Assembly: GCA_024642185.1 (NCBI GenBank)
Contig: JAHEBR010000008.1
Location: forward strand, 1-25,951
Direction: 5' to 3'
From: Marivivens sp.
GTDB taxonomy: Bacteria; Pseudomonadota; Alphaproteobacteria; Rhodobacterales; Rhodobacteraceae
Length of the DNA stretch: 25,951 bases
Under the pieces are notes generated by a model that worked only from the letters and a program-made list of their open reading frames with translations, was not told the origin of the DNA and did not search any database. The position numbers and the translations under genes are program-made. Below, piece after piece: positions 7,728-15,550 of this stretch (position 1 is its first letter; every line of letters begins with the position of its first letter).

Positions 7728-8513
7728 TCAGCTCGGGGTCAGGAAGCTACGGTCCGATTCCCCCAAAATGAAATCGACCATTTCCTGAACATATGTGCTG
7801 TCCACCTCGGTTTTCAGCCGCTTGGCCCTGTCGTGGAATGTCCCCTCACCATCCCGAAGCATCTGGAACGCTGCCCGCAGTGCCGTGATATCTCCGCGAT
7901 CTACGCCACGCCGCTTGAGGCCCACGAGGTTAAGGCCGTCCAGAACGCCGCGCGGCCCTTGCACGAGGCCATGCGGGATGACGTCATTGGTCACCATCGA
8001 CAGAGCGCCGATGATCGCGCCCCGCCCGATCCGAACCCACTGATGTATGCCGCATAGACCACCGATGATCACGTCATCCTCGATGATGCAGTGTCCAGCC
8101 ACAGCCGAGTTGTTGACGATGATCACCCGGTCTCCAACCTGCGCGTCATGGGCGACATGACAGCCAGCCATCAGAAGGCAATCATTGCCGATCCGGGTTT
8201 CGCCGCCGCCACCGGCTGTGCCGGTGTTGATCGTGACGTGCTCGCGGATGCGATTGCGCGCTCCGATGCGAAGGCGCGTCTTCTCGCCCGCGAATTTGAG
8301 ATCCTGCGGCACCTCGCCAACAACAGCGAAAGAGAAGATTGTCGAACCTTCCCCAACCTGCGTATCGCCGGTGACGACCACATGGCTCTTGAGCGTAACA
8401 TTCTCGCCAAGAACGACTTCGGGGCCCACGACACAGAAAGGACCAATGACGCATCCGGCGCCAATGACGGCGCCCTCCTCGATCACCGCAGAAGGGTGAA
8501 TTTTGGGTGTCAT
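7728..8513 (-). CDS. lpxA: UDP-N-acetylglucosamine acyltransferase LpxA
   Basis: LpxA catalyses the first lipid A step, moving an R-3-hydroxyacyl chain from ACP to the 3-OH of UDP-GlcNAc. The 261-residue product starts with IHPSAVIEEGAVIG and continues in hexapeptide repeats that form a left-handed beta helix (about 1-185), followed by a helical C-terminal domain. The catalytic histidine matches His122 in GCHVAHDA, and the second conserved histidine is His141 in AVAGH. A substrate-binding NTGTAGGGGET segment lies at about 96-106. The ATG overlaps the fabZ stop by 4 bp (ATGA). This is the usual fabZ-lpxA pairing, in which both enzymes act on 3-hydroxyacyl-ACP and compete for it. It belongs to the trimeric LpxA type, not LpxD, because it has no N-terminal uridine-binding domain. 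Confidence 0.96.
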   Translation of the reverse strand: MTPKIHPSAVIEEGAVIGAGCVIGPFCVVGPEVVLGENVTLKSHVVVTGDTQVGEGSTIFSFAVVGEVPQDLKFAGEKTRLRIGARNRIREHVTINTGTAGGGGETRIGNDCLLMAGCHVAHDAQVGDRVIIVNNSAVAGHCIIEDDVIIGGLCGIHQWVRIGRGAIIGALSMVTNDVIPHGLVQGPRGVLDGLNLVGLKRRGVDRGDITALRAAFQMLRDGEGTFHDRAKRLKTEVDSTYVQEMVDFILGESDRSFLTPS

Positions 8514-8974
8514 TGGCCTTTGAGATCCATCATTGCGGTAAACTCCGCTTCGGCGGCCAGCTCGCCATCGACAGTCGCGACACCTTTGAACCGCCAGACC
8601 TTGCCGCCCGGCTTGCCGCGCGTGGTCTCAAGCTCCATCCGCAGCTGATCCCCGGGGACAACCTTGCGGCGGAACTTGCAGTTGTCGATCGCCATGAAAT
8701 AGATAAGGAAATTGCCATCGACGAGACCGAGGCTCGCGCCCACCATCACGCCCGCCGTTTGCGCCATCGCCTCGACGATGGTCACGCCGGGCATGATCGG
8801 ATTGCCGGGGAAATGGCCCTGAAAATGCGGCTCGTTCATCGTCACGTTCTTGAGCCCAACAGCGGACTCGGTTCCGTTGATTTGCTCGACACGGTCCACC
8901 AGCAGAAACGGGTAACGGTGCGGCAGGATTCGCTGGATGAGATGAATATCAGCGGTCGTGATGGGCTCGGACAT
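8510..8974 (-). CDS. fabZ: 3-hydroxyacyl-ACP dehydratase FabZ
   Basis: FabZ dehydrates R-3-hydroxyacyl-ACP to trans-2-enoyl-ACP in fatty acid elongation. The 154-residue product is a single hotdog fold with the ILPHRYPFLLVDR motif near the N-terminus, the catalytic His54 in HFPGNPIMPG and catalytic Glu68 in the following central helix. A GGGAG-like Shine-Dalgarno (GGGAG) lies about 8 bases before the ATG. It is separated from skp by 84 bp that hold a stem-loop, and overlaps lpxA by 4 bp. The lack of lpxD between skp and fabZ is unusual compared with many proteobacterial clusters. Confidence 0.96.
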   Translation of the reverse strand: MSEPITTADIHLIQRILPHRYPFLLVDRVEQINGTESAVGLKNVTMNEPHFQGHFPGNPIMPGVTIVEAMAQTAGVMVGASLGLVDGNFLIYFMAIDNCKFRRKVVPGDQLRMELETTRGKPGGKVWRFKGVATVDGELAAEAEFTAMMDLKGQ

Positions 8975-9020
8975 GGGCAGTCTCCCTATTCAATAGCCCA
9001 GACGGGGCCTTCATCTGACC

Positions 9021-9063
9021 ACTAGCAACTCGGCCCCTTCGCGGCAAGCGGGCCAGTGCTAGT
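9021..9063 (-). promoter_or_regulatory. Stem-loop covering the skp stop codon, before fabZ
   Basis: Outer arms ACTAGCA (9021-9027) and TGCTAGT (9057-9063) are perfectly complementary, and inner arms GGCCC (9032-9036) and GGGCC (9050-9054) extend the hairpin across a small internal loop. The skp TAG stop is within the outer arm. No U-run follows in the direction of transcription, so it looks like an mRNA-processing or attenuating hairpin rather than a full terminator. Confidence 0.55.
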
Positions 9064-9622
9064 TGGTGGCAGCGGTTCCATCACCAAGGCGTTGGTCGAT
9101 CGATGCAATCGCTGCCTCGGTGATATCGATCAGATCTGCCTGCATCACGATATTGCGCCGGTCGATAATGACCACTGCGCCGCGCGAGATCATGATCTCG
9201 GCCAAGACCGCCTGCACGGCCGACAAGAATTCGTCCCTGCCCCGGGTCAAACTCGTCTGGAGCGCTTGTTCCTTTTCATCCTGGCCTTGTCGGACCGCCT
9301 GCACTTTGGCGTCGAAGGCGTCAGCCTCGACCCGAAAATCGGCCGGATCCATCGTCGGGCGGCGCTCTGTCAAGCTTCGCTCTTCGGCTTGCAGCTCTTC
9401 GGCGAACTTTCGATTTTCAGCTTCCAGCGCTTTGGCCTGAAGATCAATGTCAGCGCGAATGCGCTGGCCGTAGAGGGTTTGCACAAACAGCTGATCGAGG
9501 TTGATCGTCAGGATCAGGCTGCGAAACTCTGCCGTGGGCGTTGTTGTGCTGTCTTGCGCGACAGCCTGCCCCCCGAAGAGGGCAAGCAATCCAAGGCAGA
9601 CAGCGACCCCGAGTTTCCGCAT
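9059..9622 (-). CDS. skp: OmpH/Skp-family periplasmic chaperone
   Basis: Skp-type chaperones bind unfolded outer-membrane proteins in the periplasm and deliver them to the Bam complex. The 187-residue product begins with a clear Sec signal peptide: basic MRK, a hydrophobic core to about residue 18, and a predicted cleavage after AVA (about 20-22). It is followed by a beta-strand ILTINLDQLF and a long Glu/Gln/Arg-rich helical stretch (about 55-135), consistent with the coiled-coil tentacles. The C-terminus returns to beta strands (GAVVIIDRRNIV). The ATG overlaps the bamA stop by 1 bp, so it is coupled to bamA, the usual neighbour. Sequence is weakly conserved in this family; the call rests on the signal peptide, coiled-coil core and position. 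Confidence 0.88.
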   Translation of the reverse strand: MRKLGVAVCLGLLALFGGQAVAQDSTTTPTAEFRSLILTINLDQLFVQTLYGQRIRADIDLQAKALEAENRKFAEELQAEERSLTERRPTMDPADFRVEADAFDAKVQAVRQGQDEKEQALQTSLTRGRDEFLSAVQAVLAEIMISRGAVVIIDRRNIVMQADLIDITEAAIASIDQRLGDGTAATN

Positions 9623-11928
9623 CAGAACGACGTGGCGATGGTCAGGTCGAAGGATTTGGGCCGGTCAAAGCTTTCGGACATGAGCGGCTGCATGAAGTTG
9701 AACCGCAAGGGGCCGATCGGCGTTTGCCAGAACAACGACAGCCCCGCCACTGCTCGCGGCGTGAAATCGTTGTAGAGAACGTCCGATACATCGGAGAGAC
9801 CCGTATCCCAAAGCGAACCGTAGTCGATGAAGGCACCGCCGTGCATCCCAAACTCGGTCGGAAGGCCAATCGGGAACTCGGTCTCAAGGCGAACCACAGC
9901 ATAGGTATTGCCGCCGAGCGCGTCGTTTTCCCCGTCGCCGGTATACCGCGGGCCAAATCCGCCCGGCTCGAAGCCGCGCATGATACCGCTGTTCATGAAA
10001 TAGCGGTCGGTGATCCGGCTCGCCCCTTCAAGGAAGTAGAGATAGCCCCCCTCAAGCGTAGCGCGCAGCGTCACTTCCTCGTTCATGATCTTGGTTTCAG
10101 CCGCGAGTGTGGCCGTGTTCTTCAGGAAGGTTGCTTCGCCAAAAGCATATTCCTGTCCGAAGCGGAGCAAGACACCCGCATTGGGATTAAGGCCGGTGCG
10201 ACGGTTGTCCCACGTGTAGGTGTAGCCAACCGAATTCGTCCAACGCCCGCCGGCTGCGGCATCGTCAAGAATTGGCTGCGAGTTCGTGGAAACATTCGAC
10301 AAGAGCGAATAGTCGATCGAGTAGCTGACGCCCAGACGTCCATTTTCGCTCACGGGGAAGCTCAACGACGGTGAGAAGCCAAAGCTGGTCGTGTCATAGA
10401 GCGCAGCCTCGTTATCGGTGGTCTTGTATCCCGAACGCAGGCCAAGTCTCAGATCACGACCCAGCAGATAGGGCTCGGTGAAGTTGAAAGTCAGGATGCG
10501 ATTGGTCGCCGCAGTCGAAATCTGGAAATCAAGCGCCTGCCCTCGGCCGAGGAAATTGCGCTCGCTATAGCTCGCAATCAAGCTAAAGCCGGTGTCAGTG
10601 TTATAGTTCGCACCGAAGGTGAGCGATCCGGTTGGGACCTCGGTCACAGCCACATCGACAATCACTTGCTCGCTGGAAGACCCTGCCCGCGTGCCGACCT
10701 CGGCGTTCGAGAAGAATCCAAGCGCACGAATACGCGAAGCACTTTCGCGGATCGAGCGCGGGTTGAGGGGATCGCCCTCCACGACGGTGAACTGGTTGCG
10801 AACAACGCGGTCGAGCGTTGTCGTATTGCCGGTGATGTCAATCCGCTCGACGAAGATGCGCGGGCCACGCACCAACGCATAATTGAGATCGAGTTTGAGC
10901 TCCCGATCACGGCGGGTGATCTGCGGATCGGCCTGGACAAATTGAAGGCCAAGTTGATTGGCGCGGAACTCCAGACGCGCGATATCGTTTTCGATCCGCA
11001 GCGGCGAATAGGTCTGACCGTCCTTGGTCCGAACGATGCCCTCAAACTCGGCCAGATCAACATCGGGAAGATCCGAGGTCACCTTGACCTCGCCAAATTC
11101 GTATTTCTGCCCCTCTTGGACATTGAAGGTGATCAAATAGGCGTCGCGCTCACGCGTCAGCTCGACATCTACCGACTGAATCTCGAAATCGACATATCCG
11201 CGCGAGCGATAGAACTCGGCCAGCACCTGTTTGTCGAAATCGATCCTGTCGGCGACAAAAGTATCGCGGCCAATGATCGCCCGCAAAAGGCCGGCCTGCT
11301 TGGTCTCGAGCACACCGCGCAAACGATAATCCGAGAAGCTGCGGTTGCCGACAAAGCCAATCCGCGAAATCTCGGTCACACCGCCCTCGAAAATCTCGAA
11401 CACAAGATCGACGCGGTTGTCGCTGCGGCGGATGATGCGTGGCGTGATGGTCGCACTGATCCGACCCTTGTCGGCATAGAGCTGAACGATAGCGCCTACG
11501 TCGCGCTCGACCTGGCTCGGACTAAAGACATGGCGCGGCATCGATTGGATCGCAGACCGAAGATCATCGTCCTTGATCTTGGAATTGCCCTCGAAGGAGA
11601 TGACGCTAATGGTCGGAAGCTCGACAACCGTGACGATCAGCGTTGATCCGCTCACCCGCGCATCAACCGACTCGAAAAGTCCGGTTTCGCGCACGGCCTG
11701 AACCGCATCATTGAGGGTCGCCGCGCTGACAGCTTGCCCCGACGAGAGGCCGAGATAGGTCAGAATCGTCTGGGTTTCGATCCGCTGATTCCCCTGGATC
11801 GATATCCCAGAGAAGCTATAGCTCTGCGCCCCGGCCGGCAAAGCGCTCAGGCCCAGCAAGGCAGCAAGAACAAAACCCTTGAAAAAAGTGAAAAGCCGCG
11901 CGGCAGCGCTCGTGGCAAGGTCGCTCAT
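9622..11928 (-). CDS. bamA: Outer-membrane protein assembly factor BamA
   Basis: BamA is the central Omp85 component that folds beta-barrel proteins into the outer membrane. The 768-residue product has a signal peptide (hydrophobic LAALLGLSALPAGAQ, cleavage near residue 35), then five POTRA repeats (about 36-420) and a 16-strand barrel ending in Phe, the usual outer-membrane sorting residue. The loop-6 motif appears as MRGFEPGGFG. The frame is open upstream to a GTG at 11958, but I prefer the ATG at 11926-11928: a TTGACA/GATACT promoter predicts transcription starting near 11958, which excludes the GTG. It is transcriptionally separated from rseP by a terminator and leads a bamA-skp-fabZ-lpxA-lpxI-lpxB unit. 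The start is the least certain point because its Shine-Dalgarno is weak. Confidence 0.95.
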   Translation of the reverse strand: MSDLATSAAARLFTFFKGFVLAALLGLSALPAGAQSYSFSGISIQGNQRIETQTILTYLGLSSGQAVSAATLNDAVQAVRETGLFESVDARVSGSTLIVTVVELPTISVISFEGNSKIKDDDLRSAIQSMPRHVFSPSQVERDVGAIVQLYADKGRISATITPRIIRRSDNRVDLVFEIFEGGVTEISRIGFVGNRSFSDYRLRGVLETKQAGLLRAIIGRDTFVADRIDFDKQVLAEFYRSRGYVDFEIQSVDVELTRERDAYLITFNVQEGQKYEFGEVKVTSDLPDVDLAEFEGIVRTKDGQTYSPLRIENDIARLEFRANQLGLQFVQADPQITRRDRELKLDLNYALVRGPRIFVERIDITGNTTTLDRVVRNQFTVVEGDPLNPRSIRESASRIRALGFFSNAEVGTRAGSSSEQVIVDVAVTEVPTGSLTFGANYNTDTGFSLIASYSERNFLGRGQALDFQISTAATNRILTFNFTEPYLLGRDLRLGLRSGYKTTDNEAALYDTTSFGFSPSLSFPVSENGRLGVSYSIDYSLLSNVSTNSQPILDDAAAGGRWTNSVGYTYTWDNRRTGLNPNAGVLLRFGQEYAFGEATFLKNTATLAAETKIMNEEVTLRATLEGGYLYFLEGASRITDRYFMNSGIMRGFEPGGFGPRYTGDGENDALGGNTYAVVRLETEFPIGLPTEFGMHGGAFIDYGSLWDTGLSDVSDVLYNDFTPRAVAGLSLFWQTPIGPLRFNFMQPLMSESFDRPKSFDLTIATSF

Positions 11929-11964
11929 AAGTTCAGCCAGTATTAAATCCCCAGACACCTAGGG

Positions 11965-11991
11965 AGTATCGGGATTACCGGGCCTTGTCAA
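11965..11991 (-). promoter_or_regulatory. Sigma70-like promoter of bamA
   Basis: On the minus strand a perfect -35 TTGACA (11986-11991) is followed after 15 bp by GATACT (11965-11970, 4/6 match to -10). It lies just after the terminator at 11999-12020 and before bamA, the expected place for a restart of transcription. The spacer is short, so the -10 assignment is tentative. Confidence 0.5.
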
Positions 11992-11998
11992 AAACACA

Positions 11999-12020
11999 AA
12001 CGCGCCCCGGAGGGCGCGTT
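11999..12020 (-). terminator. Intrinsic terminator between the small membrane gene and bamA
   Basis: A perfect 9-bp stem (AACGCGCCC / GGGCGCGTT) closes a 4-base loop. On the minus strand it is followed by TGTGTTTTTG, a broken U-run. It lies 32 bp downstream of the 41-residue gene, so it most likely ends the pyrH-to-rseP transcript. On the plus strand only a TT follows the stem and no gene reads into it. Confidence 0.75.
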
Positions 12021-12052
12021 TTGGTGATTTTGCGAAACTTTGCGGATCGGGC

Positions 12053-12178
12053 TCAGATTGAACCGAGAAAAGCCGCAAATCCCAGCGCGCCAAGAATGGC
12101 GCCAATGAACAAGAGCCGGTCCAGGTTAAGTCCGATCAAATAGGACAATCCACGGTATCCGGAGTTGAGCGTCTGCAT
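12053..12178 (-). CDS. Small single-pass membrane protein, 41 residues
   Basis: I do not recognise a named family. The ATG at 12176-12178 is preceded by GGGGCAGGA, a good Shine-Dalgarno with AGGA 3-5 bases from the start, and the frame closes with TGA at 12053-12055. The product begins MQTLNSGYRGLSYLIGLNLD, continues with Arg-Leu-Leu and then a hydrophobic, Gly/Ala-rich stretch (about residues 22-40) that could span the membrane once, and ends Gly-Ser-Ile. It is on the rseP strand, 79 bp after rseP, and is followed at once by a terminator, so it is flanked like a real gene. Function is unknown; a role linked to the neighbouring envelope genes is only a guess. It is short enough to be skipped by automatic gene callers. 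Confidence 0.62.
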   Translation of the reverse strand: MQTLNSGYRGLSYLIGLNLDRLLFIGAILGALGFAAFLGSI

Positions 12179-12257
12179 GATCCTGCCCCAATAACGATTT
12201 CAGCCGCTGCAAAAATCCTACACGAATACGGCCAAAAAACGGCAAGTTCAGGGAACC

Positions 12258-13586
12258 TCAGGGGCAGAGCCCCGGAACAGTGTCGTTCGCCAAGGCGAGG
12301 AACATCATCATAAGGATAAGGGCCAACCCGATCATCGTCAGAACGCGCAAAGCTGCGTCCGATGGTTTGCGCCCGCTCACGGCCTCATAGGCATGAAACA
12401 CCAGGTGGCCGCCGTCGAGGATGGGGATGGGAAAGAGATTCAAGAGGCCGATCGCTGTCGAGAGAAGGCCCAAAAACTGGATATAGGTCCCGATGCCTTG
12501 AGCCGCCATTTCGCCAGACGTCTGGGCGATGCCTACGGGGCTTGAAAGATTGCAGGTCGAAATCTCTCCGGTGAGCATGTGCCACATCCCCGAGACCGAA
12601 ACCTTCGCGATGTACCAAAGCTGCCCCCAAGCATAGCGAAGGGTCGTCGCGACATCCGGCGATGATGTTTGCGGCTCAAAGAAAAGCCCCCCCGAAAGGC
12701 CAATCAGCCACCGCGTCTCGAAATCACCGTCCCGCAGCGGAAGGTCGACACGGCGCGGGGCGATATCAAAGCTCAAGGTCTCGCCTTGCCGCCAGATCTC
12801 AAAGGACATCTCGCGCCCTTCTGAGGCAGCTACGATGTCCATCATCTGCGAGAATGCGAAAACCGGCGTCCCGTCAATTGCGGTGATCGTGTCGTCAACC
12901 AAAAGCCCAGCCTCACGCGCAGGGCTATCGGAGCTCACCGCAAGCGCCAAGGTAGGCTCGGGATAGGGGCCACGCACTACGATTTCCTCGCCCGCGCGTC
13001 GAACCCGGTAATCAACCGACGGAACCATCGCAAGATTGTCCGTTGCCGCGACAACATCCGCAATCGTCGGGGTTTCTATGCCACCAATCGCAAGGATCTG
13101 GTCGCCTGTTTCGAGCTCCTGCTCATAGGTGTCGGGCAAGTTCGGAACAGAGGCGAGGGTCAGCGGGTCGGTTGCAACTCCGTTAGACAAAACCGCCCAT
13201 GCGAAGACGAGGAATGCAAAGACGAAATTGAAGGCCGGGCCCGAAGCCACCGTTATCGCGCGGGCCCAAACCGGCGCGCCGGCCATGCTGTCTCTGGACG
13301 CTTTTGCACCGGCATCGGCGCCCATCGACGCTGCGTTATTGTCGCCCTTGAACTTCACATAGCCGCCAAGCGGGACCAACGCGATCTGCCATACCGTTCC
13401 CCTGCGATCGACGCGCCGCCATAGAACCGGGCCAAACCCGATCGAGAAAACATCCGCCTTGATCCCGCTCCAGCGCCCTGCGAGGTAGTGGCCCATTTCA
13501 TGCACAAACACGATCACCATTAGGGCGACGACGAAGGACAGAAGTGTAAGGCCGGTAGAGCTGAAATGAGGCAAAAGGTTCGTCAT
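12258..13586 (-). CDS. rseP: Site-2 (M50) intramembrane metalloprotease RseP
   Basis: RseP cleaves membrane-anchored substrates such as anti-sigma factors and leftover signal peptides within the inner membrane. The 442-residue product has the zinc site HEMGH at 29-33 in its first membrane segment and the partner motif LDGGH at 390-394 (Asp391 as the third ligand). Two PDZ-like domains lie in the periplasmic region between (about 125-300), including the GLLVDDTITAIDG segment. Further membrane helices flank the GLLNLFPIPILDGGH region, and the last is at about 405-430. It starts 8 bp after dxr, with AAGAA in its Shine-Dalgarno position overlapping the dxr stop. No sigma factor or anti-sigma gene is in the window, so its substrate is unknown here. 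Confidence 0.95.
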   Translation of the reverse strand: MTNLLPHFSSTGLTLLSFVVALMVIVFVHEMGHYLAGRWSGIKADVFSIGFGPVLWRRVDRRGTVWQIALVPLGGYVKFKGDNNAASMGADAGAKASRDSMAGAPVWARAITVASGPAFNFVFAFLVFAWAVLSNGVATDPLTLASVPNLPDTYEQELETGDQILAIGGIETPTIADVVAATDNLAMVPSVDYRVRRAGEEIVVRGPYPEPTLALAVSSDSPAREAGLLVDDTITAIDGTPVFAFSQMMDIVAASEGREMSFEIWRQGETLSFDIAPRRVDLPLRDGDFETRWLIGLSGGLFFEPQTSSPDVATTLRYAWGQLWYIAKVSVSGMWHMLTGEISTCNLSSPVGIAQTSGEMAAQGIGTYIQFLGLLSTAIGLLNLFPIPILDGGHLVFHAYEAVSGRKPSDAALRVLTMIGLALILMMMFLALANDTVPGLCP

Positions 13587-13594
13587 GGGAATTC

Positions 13595-14764
13595 TTAGGC
13601 TGAAATTGCAATGAGATCCGACGCACGACGGCGCGCAAGTCGGTCGGTTTCGAGAATATCGTCAAGGCTATTTGCGGCGCGGTTCAGACCATCAGACGAC
13701 CACATCTTGTCGAGCACATCCTCGACAAACCCTGCCATGTCCAAAAATCCAATTCGCCCGGCGATGAAGGCATCGAGAGCAATTTCCTTGGCGGCGTTGA
13801 AGGCAGCTCCGCTTTGCCCTCCGGCCTTCATCACCGACTGCGCGAGGCGCAGCGCCGGATAGCGTTCGGGATCCGGCGCGCGGAAGGTCAAAGTTCCGAT
13901 CTTGGCCAGATCGAGCCGTGCGACCGGCAGATCCCGCCGCTCGGGCCAATGCAGGGCGAAACCTATGGCATGGCGCATATCAGAGGCCCCAACATGGGCC
14001 ATGAGCGCTCCGTCACGGAAACCAACCAGTGCATGAACAAGGCTTTCAGGATGGATCACCACCTCAATCTGCGTGGGATCGACCCCAAAGAACTCGCGGG
14101 TTTCGATCAATTCCAGTGCCTTGTTGAACATCGACGCAGAATCGATGGTGATCCGCTGGCCCATCGCCCAATTGGGGTGGGTCGAGGCATCTGCGACAGT
14201 CGCCCGTCCGAGGCGTTCAACAGGCCAATCGCGCAGCGCGCCTCCCGAAGCCGTGATTATGATGCGTTCAACCGCTCCGATGTCCTCGCCGACAAGCGCC
14301 TGAAAGACGGCCGAGTGCTCACTATCGACCGGCAAAATACGCGCGTTATGGGTTCGCGTAGCCGCCATGACCAAAGGGCCCGCGGCAACGAGTGTTTCCT
14401 TGTTGGCCAGCGCCAGTGTCGCCCCCTGCCGGATCGCTTCCATGCCCGGTACGAGCCCTGCCGCGCCGACGATGGCCGACATGATCCAGTCCGCCGGACG
14501 GCTTGCCGCCTCGGCCACAGCCGCATCCCCTGCCGCGGCTTCGATGCCGGTGCCTGCGAGCCTGTCTTTGAGCACACCAAAAAGCGCGGGTTCGCAGGTC
14601 ACAGCCAGCTTTGCGCCAAGCTCGATAGCATCGCGGGCAAGTTGATCGACGTTGCGGCCACCGGTGAGCGCAACAACGTCGTAGGTCGCGATATCACGCC
14701 GGATGAGATCAATCGTGCTTTGACCGATACTGCCGGTCGCGCCCAAAATGGAGATACGCCTCAC
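13595..14764 (-). CDS. dxr: 1-deoxy-D-xylulose 5-phosphate reductoisomerase
   Basis: Dxr converts DXP to 2-C-methyl-D-erythritol 4-phosphate with NADPH, the first committed step of the MEP isoprenoid pathway. The 389-residue product is full length. It has the nucleotide-binding GATGSIGQST at 8-17 and metal-site residues Asp147, Ser148, Glu149 in DSEHSAVFQ. It also has the SGGALRDWP and HPNWAMGQRITIDSAS segments, the MFNKALELIE helix with its metal-binding Glu, and an HPESLVHALV motif. The start is GTG at 14762-14764, overlapping the cdsA stop by 4 bp (GTGA). Its product feeds undecaprenyl phosphate synthesis by the nearby uppS, so the cluster brings precursor and polymer steps together. Confidence 0.96.
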   Translation of the reverse strand: MRRISILGATGSIGQSTIDLIRRDIATYDVVALTGGRNVDQLARDAIELGAKLAVTCEPALFGVLKDRLAGTGIEAAAGDAAVAEAASRPADWIMSAIVGAAGLVPGMEAIRQGATLALANKETLVAAGPLVMAATRTHNARILPVDSEHSAVFQALVGEDIGAVERIIITASGGALRDWPVERLGRATVADASTHPNWAMGQRITIDSASMFNKALELIETREFFGVDPTQIEVVIHPESLVHALVGFRDGALMAHVGASDMRHAIGFALHWPERRDLPVARLDLAKIGTLTFRAPDPERYPALRLAQSVMKAGGQSGAAFNAAKEIALDAFIAGRIGFLDMAGFVEDVLDKMWSSDGLNRAANSLDDILETDRLARRRASDLIAISA

Positions 14765-15549
14765 AAAAGGCCTCCGTCTTTCAACACCTCGACCGCAAAG
14801 AGGAACAAGGCCGCGCCGGTCAGAGCGTCGAAGCGGTCAAGAAGGCCACCATGACCGGGAATCAAATTGGAGCTGTCCTTGATACCTGCGTACCGCTTGA
14901 TCGCACTTTCGCCAATATCGCCCATCTGACCGGCAAACCCGGCAAGCACCGACAGGATGACCAAAGAGGCGCCGTCCCCAAGCGGGCCTTCAAAACCGTA
15001 GCCCGCAAACACGGCCCCCACGACCCCGGCTCCGATCCAGCCTGCTATTGTTCCGCTCCAAGTCTTCTTGGGGCTCACCCGAGGCCAGAATTTCGGCCCT
15101 CCCAGAATTCGCCCCGCGAAATATCCAAGGATGTCAGAGGCCACAACGATCAGAACAACCCAAAGTAGCCCGATGATCCCATCGGCCCGCGTGGCCAGAA
15201 ACCAAAGGATCGCAGCGGCAACGGCCAAACCATAGCTGGCAAAGATCCATCTTCCCCGCGCCACAAGGAAGGCACCAATCACCGGAACGACCACCAGGAC
15301 AAGAGAGCCCAATCCCAATGACGCCCCCTGCCCGACCGCCATCGCTCCGGCCGCCAACACACCCATGATTTCCGGCCGTGGCGCCCCGAGCATCCGCGCC
15401 AGCTCCCAGAACATCCCGCCACTGACAAGGATTGCCAGTATCGCAAACCAGAAGCCGCCCTGCCAAACCGCCGCTCCGCCGATCGCGATCATGGCAACCG
15501 CCGAGATCACCCTCGGCGCCAGATCGCCCCATTTGCCACCCGCCGCCAT
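14761..15549 (-). CDS. cdsA: Phosphatidate cytidylyltransferase CdsA
   Basis: CdsA makes CDP-diacylglycerol from phosphatidate and CTP at the inner membrane, the branch point to all phospholipids. The 262-residue product has many hydrophobic segments (about 15-45, 55-85, 95-130 and later). The C-terminal family signature is present: SPKKTWSGT, then GDIGESAIKRYAGIKDSS and IPGHGGLLDR with its conserved His-Gly-Gly and Asp-Arg. Start at the ATG 15547-15549, separated from the uppS stop by 1 bp. It overlaps dxr by 4 bp. Coding is tightly packed through uppS-cdsA-dxr, so these genes are almost certainly one transcript. Confidence 0.96.
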   Translation of the reverse strand: MAAGGKWGDLAPRVISAVAMIAIGGAAVWQGGFWFAILAILVSGGMFWELARMLGAPRPEIMGVLAAGAMAVGQGASLGLGSLVLVVVPVIGAFLVARGRWIFASYGLAVAAAILWFLATRADGIIGLLWVVLIVVASDILGYFAGRILGGPKFWPRVSPKKTWSGTIAGWIGAGVVGAVFAGYGFEGPLGDGASLVILSVLAGFAGQMGDIGESAIKRYAGIKDSSNLIPGHGGLLDRFDALTGAALFLFAVEVLKDGGLL

Positions 15550-15550
15550 A

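Noticed and set aside
12178..12258. A promoter for the 41-residue gene (TTGCCG and TAGGAT on the minus strand)
   Set aside because: The spacing is about 19 bp and the matches are poor; read-through from rseP is an adequate explanation.
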